Assembly: GCA_019084405.1 (NCBI GenBank)
Contig: JAHRFX010000003.1
Location: forward strand, 1-8,086
Reading direction: 5' to 3'
DNA: 8,086 nt
DNA from: Methanobacterium sp.
Lineage (GTDB): Archaea > Methanobacteriota > Methanobacteria > Methanobacteriales > Methanobacteriaceae
In this document: piece after piece, positions 1 through 5,399 of the stretch
Layout of the letters: every line of letters starts with the position of its first letter
Numbering within the stretch: position 1 is the first letter of the stretch
Made by a program: the position numbers and the translations under genes
Notes under the pieces: model-generated
What the model was told of the DNA's origin: nothing
The model's database searches: none
The model's input: the letters and a program-made list of their open reading frames with translations, nothing else

Positions 1-64
1 AATACTATGCTCCCCTCATTATAAAAGTTTTTAGGTTTCTATTCCTGAAAATAATGAGTTTAAG

Positions 65-78
65 ACAAATAAAAAAGA
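65..78 (-). terminator. T-rich terminator of the NTF2-like gene
   Basis: On the minus strand the message reads CTTTTTTATTT starting about ten bases past the stop codon of the gene that ends at 86. A T-run of six in this position is the usual intrinsic termination signal in archaea, which do not need a hairpin. I see no convincing stem next to it. Assignment rests on position and composition only. Confidence 0.45.
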
Positions 79-85
79 TTGTTTA

Positions 86-502
86 TTAAAACATCAATTT
101 CAAAAACCCCCAAGTTTTTGACAGTGCCTCCTTAATAGAACTGATCTTACCCTCTTTAAACTGAAAAACAGACTGACCCTTTAATTCAATTTTATCACCT
201 TTTTTTGGTCCATCCGGGACATCCACTCCCAGAATACCATTATAGTCTATTTTAACTATCATGTCCTCCTTTTCAAAGCTGACATCAGTGATTATGATTT
301 CCCTTTTTTTGAAAAGATTAACGGCCTGGTAGGCCTGCCGGGTGAAAGAATTACGGCCCTTTAACTCCAGGGTGACCTTTCCCTGGGAGATGTTCTGGAA
401 TAGCATATCCTCATGTAGATAGGATACCATACCCGGTACATCGAATTTATTGTAAGCTAGAATGTAGTCTTCTACCATTTTGATTTTTTCCTTGTTTTCC
501 AT
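86..502 (-). CDS. NTF2/SnoaL-like fold small protein
   Basis: A 138-residue soluble protein with the pattern of the NTF2-like/SnoaL superfamily, which forms a cone-shaped alpha+beta pocket. The N-terminal helix (residues 3-20, ending AYNKFD) leads into a segment like the family's 'fl.ddv.f' (VSYLHEDMLFQNI, 26-38), then LKGRNSFTRQAYQA (47-60), and C-terminal strands with a typical FKEGKISSIKEA (115-126). Some members are isomerases or polyketide cyclases and others only bind ligands; the residues here do not reveal a substrate, so no reaction is assigned. There is no signal peptide or membrane segment. The start is ATG 502, with GAGGT at 509-513 eight bases away on the message. The gene is monocistronic: its own TATA box lies upstream and a T-run follows. 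Fold assignment is fairly secure; function is unknown. Confidence 0.8.
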   Translation of the reverse strand: MENKEKIKMVEDYILAYNKFDVPGMVSYLHEDMLFQNISQGKVTLELKGRNSFTRQAYQAVNLFKKREIIITDVSFEKEDMIVKIDYNGILGVDVPDGPKKGDKIELKGQSVFQFKEGKISSIKEALSKTWGFLKLMF

Positions 503-534
503 GGATTTACCTCGTTATAATCCTTTTTGTAACC

Positions 535-542
535 TATTTATA
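535..542 (-). promoter_or_regulatory. TATA box of the NTF2-like gene
   Basis: Read on the minus strand this is TATAAATA, within ACTATAAATAGG, an archaeal-type TATA element. It lies about 33 bases before the start codon at 502. The usual 24-27 base spacing would start transcription near 513, giving a very short leader that just covers the GAGGT ribosome site. Confidence 0.45.
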
Positions 543-590
543 GTGTAATAGTTTAAGTAGCTTACAAAAAGCAGGAGTTAATGATTCAAA

Positions 591-600
591 CTAAAAAACT
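591..600 (-). terminator. T-rich terminator after the DuOB-like gene
   Basis: The minus strand reads AGTTTTTTAG about 35 bases beyond the stop codon at 635. It is the first clear T-run downstream of that gene and lies before the promoter of the NTF2-like gene, so it fits an archaeal oligo-T terminator separating the two units. Confidence 0.4.
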
Positions 601-634
601 TTGTTACTATATAACTTGATTTCTAACTACTATA

Positions 635-1786
635 TTAGGGATAGTTGTAGGCTCCGGTAATCTGGATCCAGTGTGCATTTTTAAATGAAGGGGTAAGGCT
701 TAATCTTAAGAAAGATTCATTTTTTTCAAATTTATCCCGCAAATCATCTGCTATTTCATCAGGAGAATAACCATTGTCTAAACCCTTATCAAAATATTTT
801 AGAAACACACAATCAGTTACTGGAAGCTTAAATGTTTCATGATCTTTATCCATAAACTCCATATAGTAATTATAATTTCCTTCTGAGTTTTTTATAAAGT
901 CAATGGCAATTATTTCATGTGGTTTTAATGTACCGATGGACCTTAAACCATCACCCTCTTTAATAAATCGATTTTCAAAAATAGGGGCAGAAAATATCTC
1001 CTGTACATGTTTATAAGCCAAATGTTCCATTAATTCTTTTTGCTCTTGCCCTGATAAGTTCCGCATAAAAACCGGACCTCTAATTAAATCCCATCTAACA
1101 TCTTCAATATGAGGTGGTTGAGGTCGGGGTTTCATCAATTCAAATTTAACTACAGCAAAGGGTTTTATTATAAAACTACCATGACTATCCACTAAATTTC
1201 TTCTCCTAACCCCATAGGGCAAAATCGGGCGGAAGGTAGTTCCCTGGGAATCCACCCCACAAATACAAACCCTGTCATCTTTCATGCGGCTTAAATCGGT
1301 GATAATTAAGGTTTTAGAGCCTAAATTTTCCTTACTAACATAAGATGACTGTAACGGACTTTTTGGTTGTGGTTTGGTATTTTCATGGTTTTCTTTTAAA
1401 AGTGAGGGTGGGATTTTTTTCCTAGAATTTAATTTTACCGCATAAGTATACCATAAATCTTTAGTAATTTTGGCTTTTTCTAAATCCTTATCAGATATTA
1501 GGCCCTTACTTATCAGTTCCTTAACCTTTTTTGGATCAGGAGATAATACCTGATATAGTAGCCCTTTTTCTATTAGAATACTTTCCAATATTTTCTCATT
1601 CCAGGTAGTCCTTGGTCGATTGACCCGATAAACTTTTATATCCTCTGTGCAAATCTCATTACCGCGTTTTCTATCAAAAATACTAAAAAGAGAACTTCTT
1701 AGTTTCTTACGTCTTGATTCCAGAGCCCTAATTTTTTCTTTAACCTCATAATATTCCTGGGCTAATTTTTCAGTAGTATCTACCAT
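635..1786 (-). CDS. Coiled-coil plus dual-OB (DuOB-like) domain protein
   Basis: A 383-residue protein counted from ATG 1786. Residues 2-34 are a charged coiled-coil-like helix (EKLAQEYYEVKEKIRALESR). Residues about 35-120 form a compact alpha/beta segment I do not recognise. A Lys/Pro-rich linker (about 122-157) follows. The C-terminal part (about 158-383) begins KTLIITDLSRMKDDRVCICGVD, then TTFRPILP, and ends HWIQITGAYNYP. This pattern (a strand, a 'CIAG'-like core, '.RP', and a terminal W-Q-V-T-G-x-Y strand) matches my memory of the dual OB-fold DuOB family, proposed to bind nucleic acid or nucleotides in conflict-type loci. The neighbouring DUF488 gene lies 222 bases upstream on the same strand, and I believe the two families co-occur. 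A GTG four codons earlier (1798) is in frame but lies inside the ribosome site, so the ATG is preferred. No catalytic residues can be named; function is inferred only in general terms. Confidence 0.8.
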   Translation of the reverse strand: MVDTTEKLAQEYYEVKEKIRALESRRKKLRSSLFSIFDRKRGNEICTEDIKVYRVNRPRTTWNEKILESILIEKGLLYQVLSPDPKKVKELISKGLISDKDLEKAKITKDLWYTYAVKLNSRKKIPPSLLKENHENTKPQPKSPLQSSYVSKENLGSKTLIITDLSRMKDDRVCICGVDSQGTTFRPILPYGVRRRNLVDSHGSFIIKPFAVVKFELMKPRPQPPHIEDVRWDLIRGPVFMRNLSGQEQKELMEHLAYKHVQEIFSAPIFENRFIKEGDGLRSIGTLKPHEIIAIDFIKNSEGNYNYYMEFMDKDHETFKLPVTDCVFLKYFDKGLDNGYSPDEIADDLRDKFEKNESFLRLSLTPSFKNAHWIQITGAYNYP

Positions 1787-1794
1787 AAATAAAA

Positions 1795-1800
1795 CCACCT
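1795..1800 (-). promoter_or_regulatory. Ribosome site fixing the start at 1786
   Basis: The minus strand reads AGGTGG eight bases before ATG 1786. It overlaps the upstream in-frame GTG at 1798, so that GTG is part of the Shine-Dalgarno sequence rather than the start codon. This shortens the protein from 387 to 383 residues. Confidence 0.65.
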
Positions 1801-1834
1801 GAATAATATTCTTCTCTTAAATAACCATAATATC

Positions 1835-1842
1835 ATTTATAA
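1835..1842 (-). promoter_or_regulatory. Possible TATA box of the DuOB-like gene
   Basis: The minus strand reads TTATAAAT here, about 49 bases before ATG 1786. Transcription would begin near 1813, leaving a leader of roughly 27 bases that contains the AGGTGG site. The surroundings are very AT-rich, so chance matches are likely. Confidence 0.3.
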
Positions 1843-1863
1843 TTTAAGTTTAAATCCCTATTC

Positions 1864-1882
1864 TTTTAGTAAGCCACTAAAA
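1864..1882. repeat. Perfect 7-bp inverted repeat upstream of the DuOB-like gene
   Basis: TTTTAGT, a five-base centre AAGCC, then ACTAAAA. It sits 22 bases upstream of the proposed TATA box of the minus-strand gene and downstream of the DUF488 terminator, so it lies in non-transcribed or promoter-proximal DNA. It could be an operator. A second, smaller dyad with 5-bp arms (TTTAGTCCTAAA) lies at 1919-1930. Confidence 0.3.
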
Positions 1883-1958
1883 CCCCATAATTTATTAAAT
1901 TGGCATTTAGGAATCTAATTTAGTCCTAAAATATCTTATTATGCTTTAAAATTTTAAT

Positions 1959-1987
1959 AAAAAATTACTAGATACATTTTTTAGTAA
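1959..1987 (-). terminator. Hairpin plus T-run terminator of the DUF488 gene
   Basis: On the minus strand TTACTA (1987-1982), an 11-base loop, then TAGTAA (1970-1965) can pair, followed directly by six T (1964-1959). It begins 21 bases after the DUF488 stop codon. It argues that DUF488 and the downstream DuOB-like gene are separate transcripts despite sharing a strand. Confidence 0.5.
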
Positions 1988-2008
1988 ATTCAAATAGTAT
2001 AGATTTTA

Positions 2009-2500
2009 TCAAAATAAAGTGGTTTGCTCATCTTTTTTCCTAAGCCAGGTAATTTTTTCTACTTTACCATTTCCCCGGATATGTTTAACCTTCACTCCTT
2101 TTTCCAGAAGTTTGGGGGTGATTAAATTATGACGATGACAGTGGTAAGGATCTTCTTCAGAGCAAAGCAAAGCCAAAGATGTTTGGGAGGAAAGTTCCAT
2201 TAACTTTAAAATTCCCTCTTTATAGAGGGCACTACGGGCTATAAGATTATAATTTACCTTACCTTCGGTGTAGTAACTTTGATCTTTTGGTTTTCCCCCT
2301 ATTTTATCCCCCAGAAATATATAGTCAATATCACATTTTTTCAGGAAATCCTTTAAATTTTCCCGGTTGAAGTGAGGCACATATTTGCTGTAGGGGGAGG
2401 ACCTTACATCCACTACTAGCTGCACCTGGTTATCGTGGAGTAGTTTTAAGAATTTTTGCAGGTCATGGTTGCTATGGCCCAGGGTGTGGACTGGTTTCAT
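2009..2500 (-). CDS. DUF488 family (rhodanese-like) protein
   Basis: A 163-residue cytoplasmic protein with the DUF488 hallmarks in order: TLGHS (6-10), VVDVRSSPYSKYVPHFN (29-45), LGDKIGGKPK (63-72), and the late motif LLCSEEDPYHCHRHNLI (111-127), which contains the conserved C-x-E-x-D-P-x-x-C-H-R. DUF488 is placed in the rhodanese/phosphatase-like superfamily; the Cys-rich CHR loop and the DVR loop are thought to form its active site, but the substrate is not established for most members, and roles in nucleic-acid modification or conflict have been proposed. Length is normal. No Shine-Dalgarno precedes ATG 2500, and an AT-only TATA-like palindrome is centred about 28 bases upstream, so the mRNA is probably leaderless. 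It lies upstream of the DuOB-like gene and diverges from the signal peptidase-like gene. Confidence 0.9.
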   Translation of the reverse strand: MKPVHTLGHSNHDLQKFLKLLHDNQVQLVVDVRSSPYSKYVPHFNRENLKDFLKKCDIDYIFLGDKIGGKPKDQSYYTEGKVNYNLIARSALYKEGILKLMELSSQTSLALLCSEEDPYHCHRHNLITPKLLEKGVKVKHIRGNGKVEKITWLRKKDEQTTLF

Positions 2501-2512
2501 AATTATTAATAT

Positions 2513-2538
2513 TTAAAGGTAATAATTTAAATTATAAG
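2513..2538. repeat. Direct repeat copy 1 (26 bp), over the DUF488 promoter
   Basis: This stretch begins TTAAAGGTA and matches 2570-2595 at 23 of 26 positions in the same orientation, offset 57 bases. All three differences are A/T swaps. It contains the 14-bp perfect palindrome ATAATTTAAATTAT (2522-2535), centred 28 bases before ATG 2500, the expected TATA position for a leaderless DUF488 transcript. It may therefore be both core promoter and operator. Confidence 0.55.
2522..2535 (-). promoter_or_regulatory. Likely TATA region of the DUF488 gene
   Basis: ATAATTTAAATTAT is a perfect palindrome centred about 28 bases from the DUF488 start codon. With no ribosome site present, transcription starting at or next to ATG 2500 fits archaeal leaderless spacing. 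The AT-only sequence makes this a positional inference. Confidence 0.35.
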
Positions 2539-2569
2539 TAGATTATGTAGGGAACTTGTCAAATAAAAA

Positions 2570-2595
2570 TTAAAGGTATTAATTTTAATTATTAG
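2570..2595. repeat. Direct repeat copy 2 (26 bp) in the divergent region
   Basis: Second copy of the element at 2513-2538, starting TTAAAGGTA and differing at three A/T positions. It lies 34 bases upstream of the TATA-like box proposed for the plus-strand signal peptidase-like gene, so a protein bound to both copies could act on both divergent promoters. Confidence 0.55.
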
Positions 2596-2628
2596 AGTAT
2601 TCCCACCATTAACCTGGTAAAAAAAAAA

Positions 2629-2636
2629 TTATAAAT
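2629..2636 (+). promoter_or_regulatory. Possible TATA box of the signal peptidase-like gene
   Basis: TTATAAAT follows a run of nine A. Transcription would start near 2660, leaving a leader of about 50 bases that holds the TGAGGA ribosome site (2700-2705). A 9-bp inverted repeat (AATTAAAAA at 2657-2665 and TTTTTAATT at 2676-2684, 10-base loop) lies at or just after that start and could fold as a 5' hairpin. Confidence 0.35.
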
Positions 2637-2712
2637 TGGCTAAGTGAGTAAAGAAGAATTAAAAAGCTAAAGCAATTTTTAATTTAATCAAAACTTAAAT
2701 GAGGAATTTAAA

Positions 2713-3123
2713 ATGAATAAAATATCTAATAAAGTTATCATTTTAATCTTGATTATGTTTTTAATTGCTTCTGCATCTTTAATAGGTGCTGCCGGGATTT
2801 TATTATCATCCGATATAAGGGTTGTTGTAGATACCACTATGTCCCCTGCTATTAACCGGGGAGACATAGTAATAATTAATAAAAATCCAGGTAGTATAGT
2901 AGAGGGCGATGTAGTTATTTATGATGTCACCTGGAATTCCAACCAGATAATAGCCAGAGTTGATTCTATTAAAAATGATTCAAATGGAAATCCACTCTAT
3001 GAAATGAAAGGAGACAATAATCCAGATCCTTACCCGGGATGGGTACCCTTAAATGAGATATCAAAAGTTGTATATGTATATCCTGAAATAGGACATATTA
3101 CCCTAATGATCATGGGATTATAA
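2713..3123 (+). CDS. Signal peptidase I-like protein, probably inactive
   Basis: A 136-residue protein with one N-terminal membrane segment (about 8-31) and an S26/S24-type domain outside the membrane. The archaeal signal peptidase I boxes are recognisable: TTMSPAINRGDIVII (41-55), EGDVVIYD (64-71), QIIARVDSI (78-86), and MKGDNNPDP (98-106), with a closing KVVYVYPEIGHITL (118-131). In active archaeal enzymes the residue before the Met of box 1 is the catalytic Ser and the residue before Arg in the third box is the catalytic His. Here they are Thr42 and Ala81, both read unambiguously from the DNA (ACT and GCC), while the GDNNP acidic box is kept. The frame is intact, so this is more likely a pseudoenzyme or a repurposed binding protein than decay. 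Start ATG 2713 has GAGGA eight bases upstream. What it binds is unknown. Confidence 0.85.
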   Translation: MNKISNKVIILILIMFLIASASLIGAAGILLSSDIRVVVDTTMSPAINRGDIVIINKNPGSIVEGDVVIYDVTWNSNQIIARVDSIKNDSNGNPLYEMKGDNNPDPYPGWVPLNEISKVVYVYPEIGHITLMIMGL

Positions 3124-3130
3124 AATTAAT

Positions 3131-3150
3131 ACTTAAAAATCCTTTTAAGT
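3131..3150. terminator. Bidirectional hairpin terminator between convergent genes
   Basis: ACTTAAAA (3131-3138), a four-base loop, and TTTTAAGT (3143-3150) form a perfect 8-bp stem seven bases after the signal peptidase-like stop and 38 bases past the MarR stop on the other strand. Each strand carries a short T-run in its second arm (GGATTTTTAAGT on the minus strand). Position between convergent genes supports shared termination. Confidence 0.5.
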
Positions 3151-3187
3151 AGATAATAAAGAACCTATTGAATAGAAATTTGTCCCC

Positions 3188-3616
3188 TTAAATATTTTCA
3201 CTTATCTTCAAGAGTATCTGGGTAAAGGTTTCTATTTCTTCAGGAGATAAGTCCTTTAACATTTTTTTAGTTACTTCCAGTGATTCTTTATCAATATCAT
3301 TAACCAATTTTTTCCCCTTGGGTGTTAGTTCAATTAAAAGTTTTCTGCGATCTTCTTTTCCCACACTCCTACTTACAAACCCTTTTTCTAAGAGCCTGTC
3401 TATTATTCTGGTGGGGGTACTAACAGCAACACCCAGGGCCTGGGCGATTTCTTTCATGGTTTTAGGGCCTTCTGGCCCTATGGCATAAATGGCATTGGCC
3501 TCGGCTATGGTTAAATCCTTATAAATATTTAACAGGGTTTCCTGACTGGTCTTCATCAGTTTATCATTAATATCATCAAAAAGAGCAGTGACTGTGCGGA
3601 TATCATCAGTATTCAT
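3188..3616 (-). CDS. MarR-family winged-helix transcriptional regulator
   Basis: A 142-residue DNA-binding protein with MarR architecture: N-terminal dimerisation helices (1-45), a helix-turn-helix at about 54-81 (MKEIAQALGVAVSTPTRII then DRLLEKGFV), and the wing SRSVGKEDRRKLLIELTPKG (82-101) with the conserved D-R-R, followed by C-terminal dimerisation helices (105-142). MarR proteins usually repress a divergent or adjacent gene and themselves until a small ligand binds. There is no cysteine, so thiol-based redox sensing is excluded. It is divergent from the broken alpha/beta hydrolase, probably its former target, which may leave it without its original function. No Shine-Dalgarno precedes ATG 3616, while TTTATATC is centred about 28 bases upstream, consistent with a leaderless mRNA. 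The ligand cannot be inferred. Confidence 0.93.
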   Translation of the reverse strand: MNTDDIRTVTALFDDINDKLMKTSQETLLNIYKDLTIAEANAIYAIGPEGPKTMKEIAQALGVAVSTPTRIIDRLLEKGFVSRSVGKEDRRKLLIELTPKGKKLVNDIDKESLEVTKKMLKDLSPEEIETFTQILLKISENI

Positions 3617-3640
3617 GGTTAATTTTTATATTCATTTCAG

Positions 3641-3648
3641 GATATAAA
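3641..3648 (-). promoter_or_regulatory. TATA box of the MarR gene
   Basis: The minus strand reads TTTATATC, close to the archaeal consensus, centred 28 bases from ATG 3616. It sits inside an imperfect dyad (GGAATATTTATATCC, one base off symmetry), so MarR binding here would block its own promoter. Autoregulation is an inference. Confidence 0.5.
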
Positions 3649-3668
3649 TATTCCGATACCTATATATT

Positions 3669-3702
3669 ATAGTTAACATATAGTTTGCTTTACAAATAGT
3701 TT
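3669..3702. promoter_or_regulatory. Candidate operator repeats between marR and hydrolase
   Basis: ATAGTT occurs three times in one direction, starting at 3669, 3680 and 3696 (the last two as ATAGTTT), with GTTAAC at 3672-3677 and an outer CTATAT/ATATAG pair. The cluster lies between the MarR TATA box and the hydrolase ribosome site, where a MarR operator or the hydrolase promoter is expected. The local AT content makes chance repeats possible. Confidence 0.3.
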
Positions 3703-3719
3703 ACAGTGCATAGTATTTT

Positions 3720-3725
3720 AGAGGT
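3720..3725 (+). promoter_or_regulatory. Ribosome site defining the hydrolase start at 3734
   Basis: AGAGGT stands eight bases before ATG 3734. That ATG opens MNSGKDLKKIAQDFMG, which reads like the helical start expected before the GDFSSAW segment found in the next frame. It is a better start than the GTG at 3706, which has no ribosome site. Confidence 0.6.
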
Positions 3726-3733
3726 TCAAACTT

Positions 3734-4505
3734 ATGAATTCAGGAAAAGATTTAAAAAAAATAGCACAGGATTTTATGGGCGTCAGGGTGATTTTTCATC
3801 AGCCTGGAGTAGATTTGATGAGGATATGAAAAACGCCTTGAATCAGGAAAAGTTAGAAGAAACCTGGATAAATACCATTGCCTCGGCCGAGTACTCCTGC
3901 AACTAAATCAGATAGATATAACGGAAATGGATGCTTATAAAATTGTTAGTATCCACTATGGTTTCCAGAGAGCAGTTATTGAGGTAAAAATTGTTTTTAA
4001 AAAGGAGGGAAAAATCAGTGGCTTGAATTTCATCCCCACCACTACAGAGTACCATGCTCCCGATTATGTGGAATCCTCCGCCTTCAGGGAGGTGGAGGTG
4101 ACAGTTGGGGAGGGAAAATGGGCCCTGCCTGGAACTTTGAGTATGCCGGCTGGTCCCGGGCCTTTTCCCGGAGTGGTGCTGGTACATGGATCAGGCCCCA
4201 ATGACCAGGATGAAACCATAGGACCTAACAAGATATTCAAGGACCTGGCATGGGGTTTAGCTTCACACGGCATTGCCGTACTTCGCTATCATAAAAGAAC
4301 CTTCCAGCATGCTAAAGAGTTTACAGCTCAAGAGGTGGAGGATATGACGGTTAAAGAAGAAGTAATTGACGATGCTCTTGCGGCCATTCATCTATTGCGT
4401 CACACCGAAAAAATAGATCCCCGGAGAGTATTTGTATCAGGCCACAGTTTAGGGGCCACCCTGGCTCCCCGTATAGGAAGGTCCCTTAAAATATTATCTG
4501 CATAA
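3734..4505 (+). pseudogene. Broken DUF3887-alpha/beta hydrolase, two frameshifts, 3' truncated
   Basis: The remnant reads in three frames. ATG 3734 begins MNSGKDLKKIAQDFMG; a -1 shift near 3775-3795 leads to QGDFSSAWSRFDEDMKNAL and LEETWINTIASAEY; a second -1 shift near 3890-3900 leads to LQLNQIDITEMDAYKIVS. The pieces join into a DUF3887-like N-terminal domain followed by an alpha/beta hydrolase: REVEVTVGEGKWALPGTLSM, the oxyanion segment VLVHGSGPNDQDETIGPN, and the nucleophile elbow GHSLG (4440-4454). Intact relatives run on for well over 100 residues with the catalytic Asp and His; here similarity stops at LAPRI (about 4470) and the frame closes at 4505. The triad is therefore incomplete and no activity is expected. 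Intact members are serine esterase or peptidase-like hydrolases. It diverges from the MarR gene. The segment 4080-4300 is richer in G+C than its surroundings. ATG 3927 is internal, not a gene start. Confidence 0.8.
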
Positions 4506-4734
4506 ATCAGAGTACAATTCAGAAAATATCATTGCTGGAGTATACAGGGATGTATTTGGCCAAATATCAAGTTATATGGGTTGGGTAATGAAAAAATTAT
4601 CAAATGGAAAACCTATTAGAGGCATAGTTATTAGTCCCAGTTCTGACACTAAATTCGACTCTGCCCGGTTAACCAATCCTCGAATTGAACATATTGAATT
4701 AAATGAAGTATTAAGTAAATCAGGAATATCCTGA
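4478..4734 (+). pseudogene. C-terminal remnant of a DUF91/NucS-like endonuclease
   Basis: In the frame that ends at TGA 4732-4734 the DNA encodes about 84 residues including ENIIAGVYRDVFGQISSYMG, then WVMKKLSNGKPIRGIVISPS and, near the end, PRIEHIELNEVL. The pattern GQI-x-x-Y-x-x-W followed by 'VRGI-I/V' and a hydrophobic late strand is typical of the last third of PD-(D/E)XK nucleases of the DUF91/NucS-like group. The catalytic E-x-K strand should lie upstream but is absent; an in-frame stop at 4474-4476 and hydrolase sequence are there instead. No promoter or ribosome site is seen. It overlaps the end of the broken hydrolase in another frame, so the two look joined by a deletion. Family assignment is by motif pattern only. 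Confidence 0.6.
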
Positions 4735-4748
4735 TTATCCTTCATTAG

Positions 4749-4790
4749 ATCCCTAATTTATTTTTTTATAAAGGGATATTTAATTAAAAA
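4749..4790. terminator. Convergent terminator region
   Basis: ATCCCT (4749-4754) and AGGGAT (4772-4777) can pair across a 17-base loop that contains seven T, a plus-strand termination signal. On the minus strand the same area carries GGATTTTTAATT (T-run 4790-4786) after the membrane protein gene that ends at 4818. The 83 bases between the convergent ends hold nothing else recognisable. Confidence 0.4.
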
Positions 4791-4817
4791 TCCTCCTGCT
4801 CCCCCTATCATACCACC

Positions 4818-5255
4818 CTATATAATTAAAAATGGTTGCAGAACTATTTTAAGAACAGATGATATGGAGGAGGCATTGTCTGCCACCAGGTTAGTGCCTA
4901 ATGGACTACTAAATAGGCTATTTAAGGCTCCCACCAGGTTCATGTAGATTAAAAGCAGACTGCCCAGTACAAAACCCATAACGACGACTATAACCAGTCC
5001 TAAAAATCCACCATTTACCATGGCACTTTTCATGGTGCGGGATCCCAGAAGGGTGGCAGTAAAACCACCCAGTAGAGCCATGGATGGTAAAAATAAGTAG
5101 TATCCTGTATCAGTTATTTGACCGGTACCGGAGATCATCATTTCACCCACCATCCCCAAAACAATTAAGGGTATTATAAAAGAAACAAAAAGGCCTATAA
5201 AGATGGTCAATAAGTTTATTTTATGATTCAAGCTTTGAAATATTTCCAGATTCAT
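4818..5255 (-). CDS. Small multi-pass membrane protein, DUF5518-like
   Basis: A 145-residue hydrophobic protein counted from ATG 5255. Membrane segments lie at about 14-37, 51-72, 80-107 and possibly 131-145. The middle motif LPSMALLGGFTATLLGSR followed by a small-residue-rich NGGFLGLVIVVVMG resembles the 'GGF.AG.....GA.NGALVGL' architecture of DUF5518, small membrane proteins common in Methanobacteriales with no known function. The chain ends inside or just after the last hydrophobic segment (PFLII). Start choice is uncertain: GGAGG (5267-5271) is only two bases from ATG 5264 but eleven from ATG 5255, so either may be used. AT-rich TATA-like sequence (ATATAAAT, 5288-5295 on the minus strand) lies upstream. 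It diverges from the ATPase operon. No catalytic or transport motif is visible. Confidence 0.75.
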   Translation of the reverse strand: MNLEIFQSLNHKINLLTIFIGLFVSFIIPLIVLGMVGEMMISGTGQITDTGYYLFLPSMALLGGFTATLLGSRTMKSAMVNGGFLGLVIVVVMGFVLGSLLLIYMNLVGALNSLFSSPLGTNLVADNASSISSVLKIVLQPFLII

Positions 5256-5333
5256 TTTTTTCATTTCCTCCCAACATAATTCTAATTATTTATATTCTTG
5301 TATATGTTTAATATATATTATTCTATAAAAACT

Positions 5334-5348
5334 TTTCAAGGCTTGAAA
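5334..5348. promoter_or_regulatory. Perfect 15-bp dyad, likely operator of the ATPase operon
   Basis: TTTCAAGGCTTGAAA has two perfect 7-bp arms around a single central G. It ends 12 bases before the TATA box at 5361, in DNA that should not be transcribed from that promoter, so a protein-binding operator is more likely than an RNA hairpin. It is also upstream of the divergent membrane protein gene. The bound regulator is unknown; the window's MarR protein is one candidate, but this dyad does not match the AT-only repeats near its own gene. Confidence 0.5.
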
Positions 5349-5360
5349 TAAAATAGAAAT

Positions 5361-5368
5361 CTTATAAT
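5361..5368 (+). promoter_or_regulatory. TATA box of the ATPase operon
   Basis: CTTATAAT is preceded by a purine-rich TAGAAAT that could serve as a BRE. Transcription would begin near 5390, giving a leader of about 10 bases that starts at the AGGTG ribosome site of the first gene. Confidence 0.45.
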
Positions 5369-5399
5369 AGTTCCAGACATAGAATTAATAGGTGCGATT

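Noticed and set aside
1787..1798. GTG 1798 as start of the DuOB-like protein
   Set aside because: The GTG lies inside the AGGTGG ribosome site that serves ATG 1786.
3706..3906. Separate small gene starting at GTG 3706
   Set aside because: No ribosome site before the GTG; the DUF3887-like part begins only at about residue 28, and a better start (ATG 3734 with AGAGGT) lies in another frame. It is the middle piece of the broken hydrolase.
3903..4273. Two minus-strand frames opposite the hydrolase
   Set aside because: Low-complexity, Pro/Ser/His-rich products with no motif, antisense to a recognisable coding sequence; they are shadows.
3927..4505. Complete 192-residue hydrolase starting at ATG 3927
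   Set aside because: The frame is open upstream with family-like residues, there is no ribosome site, and the catalytic Asp and His regions are missing, so it is a fragment.
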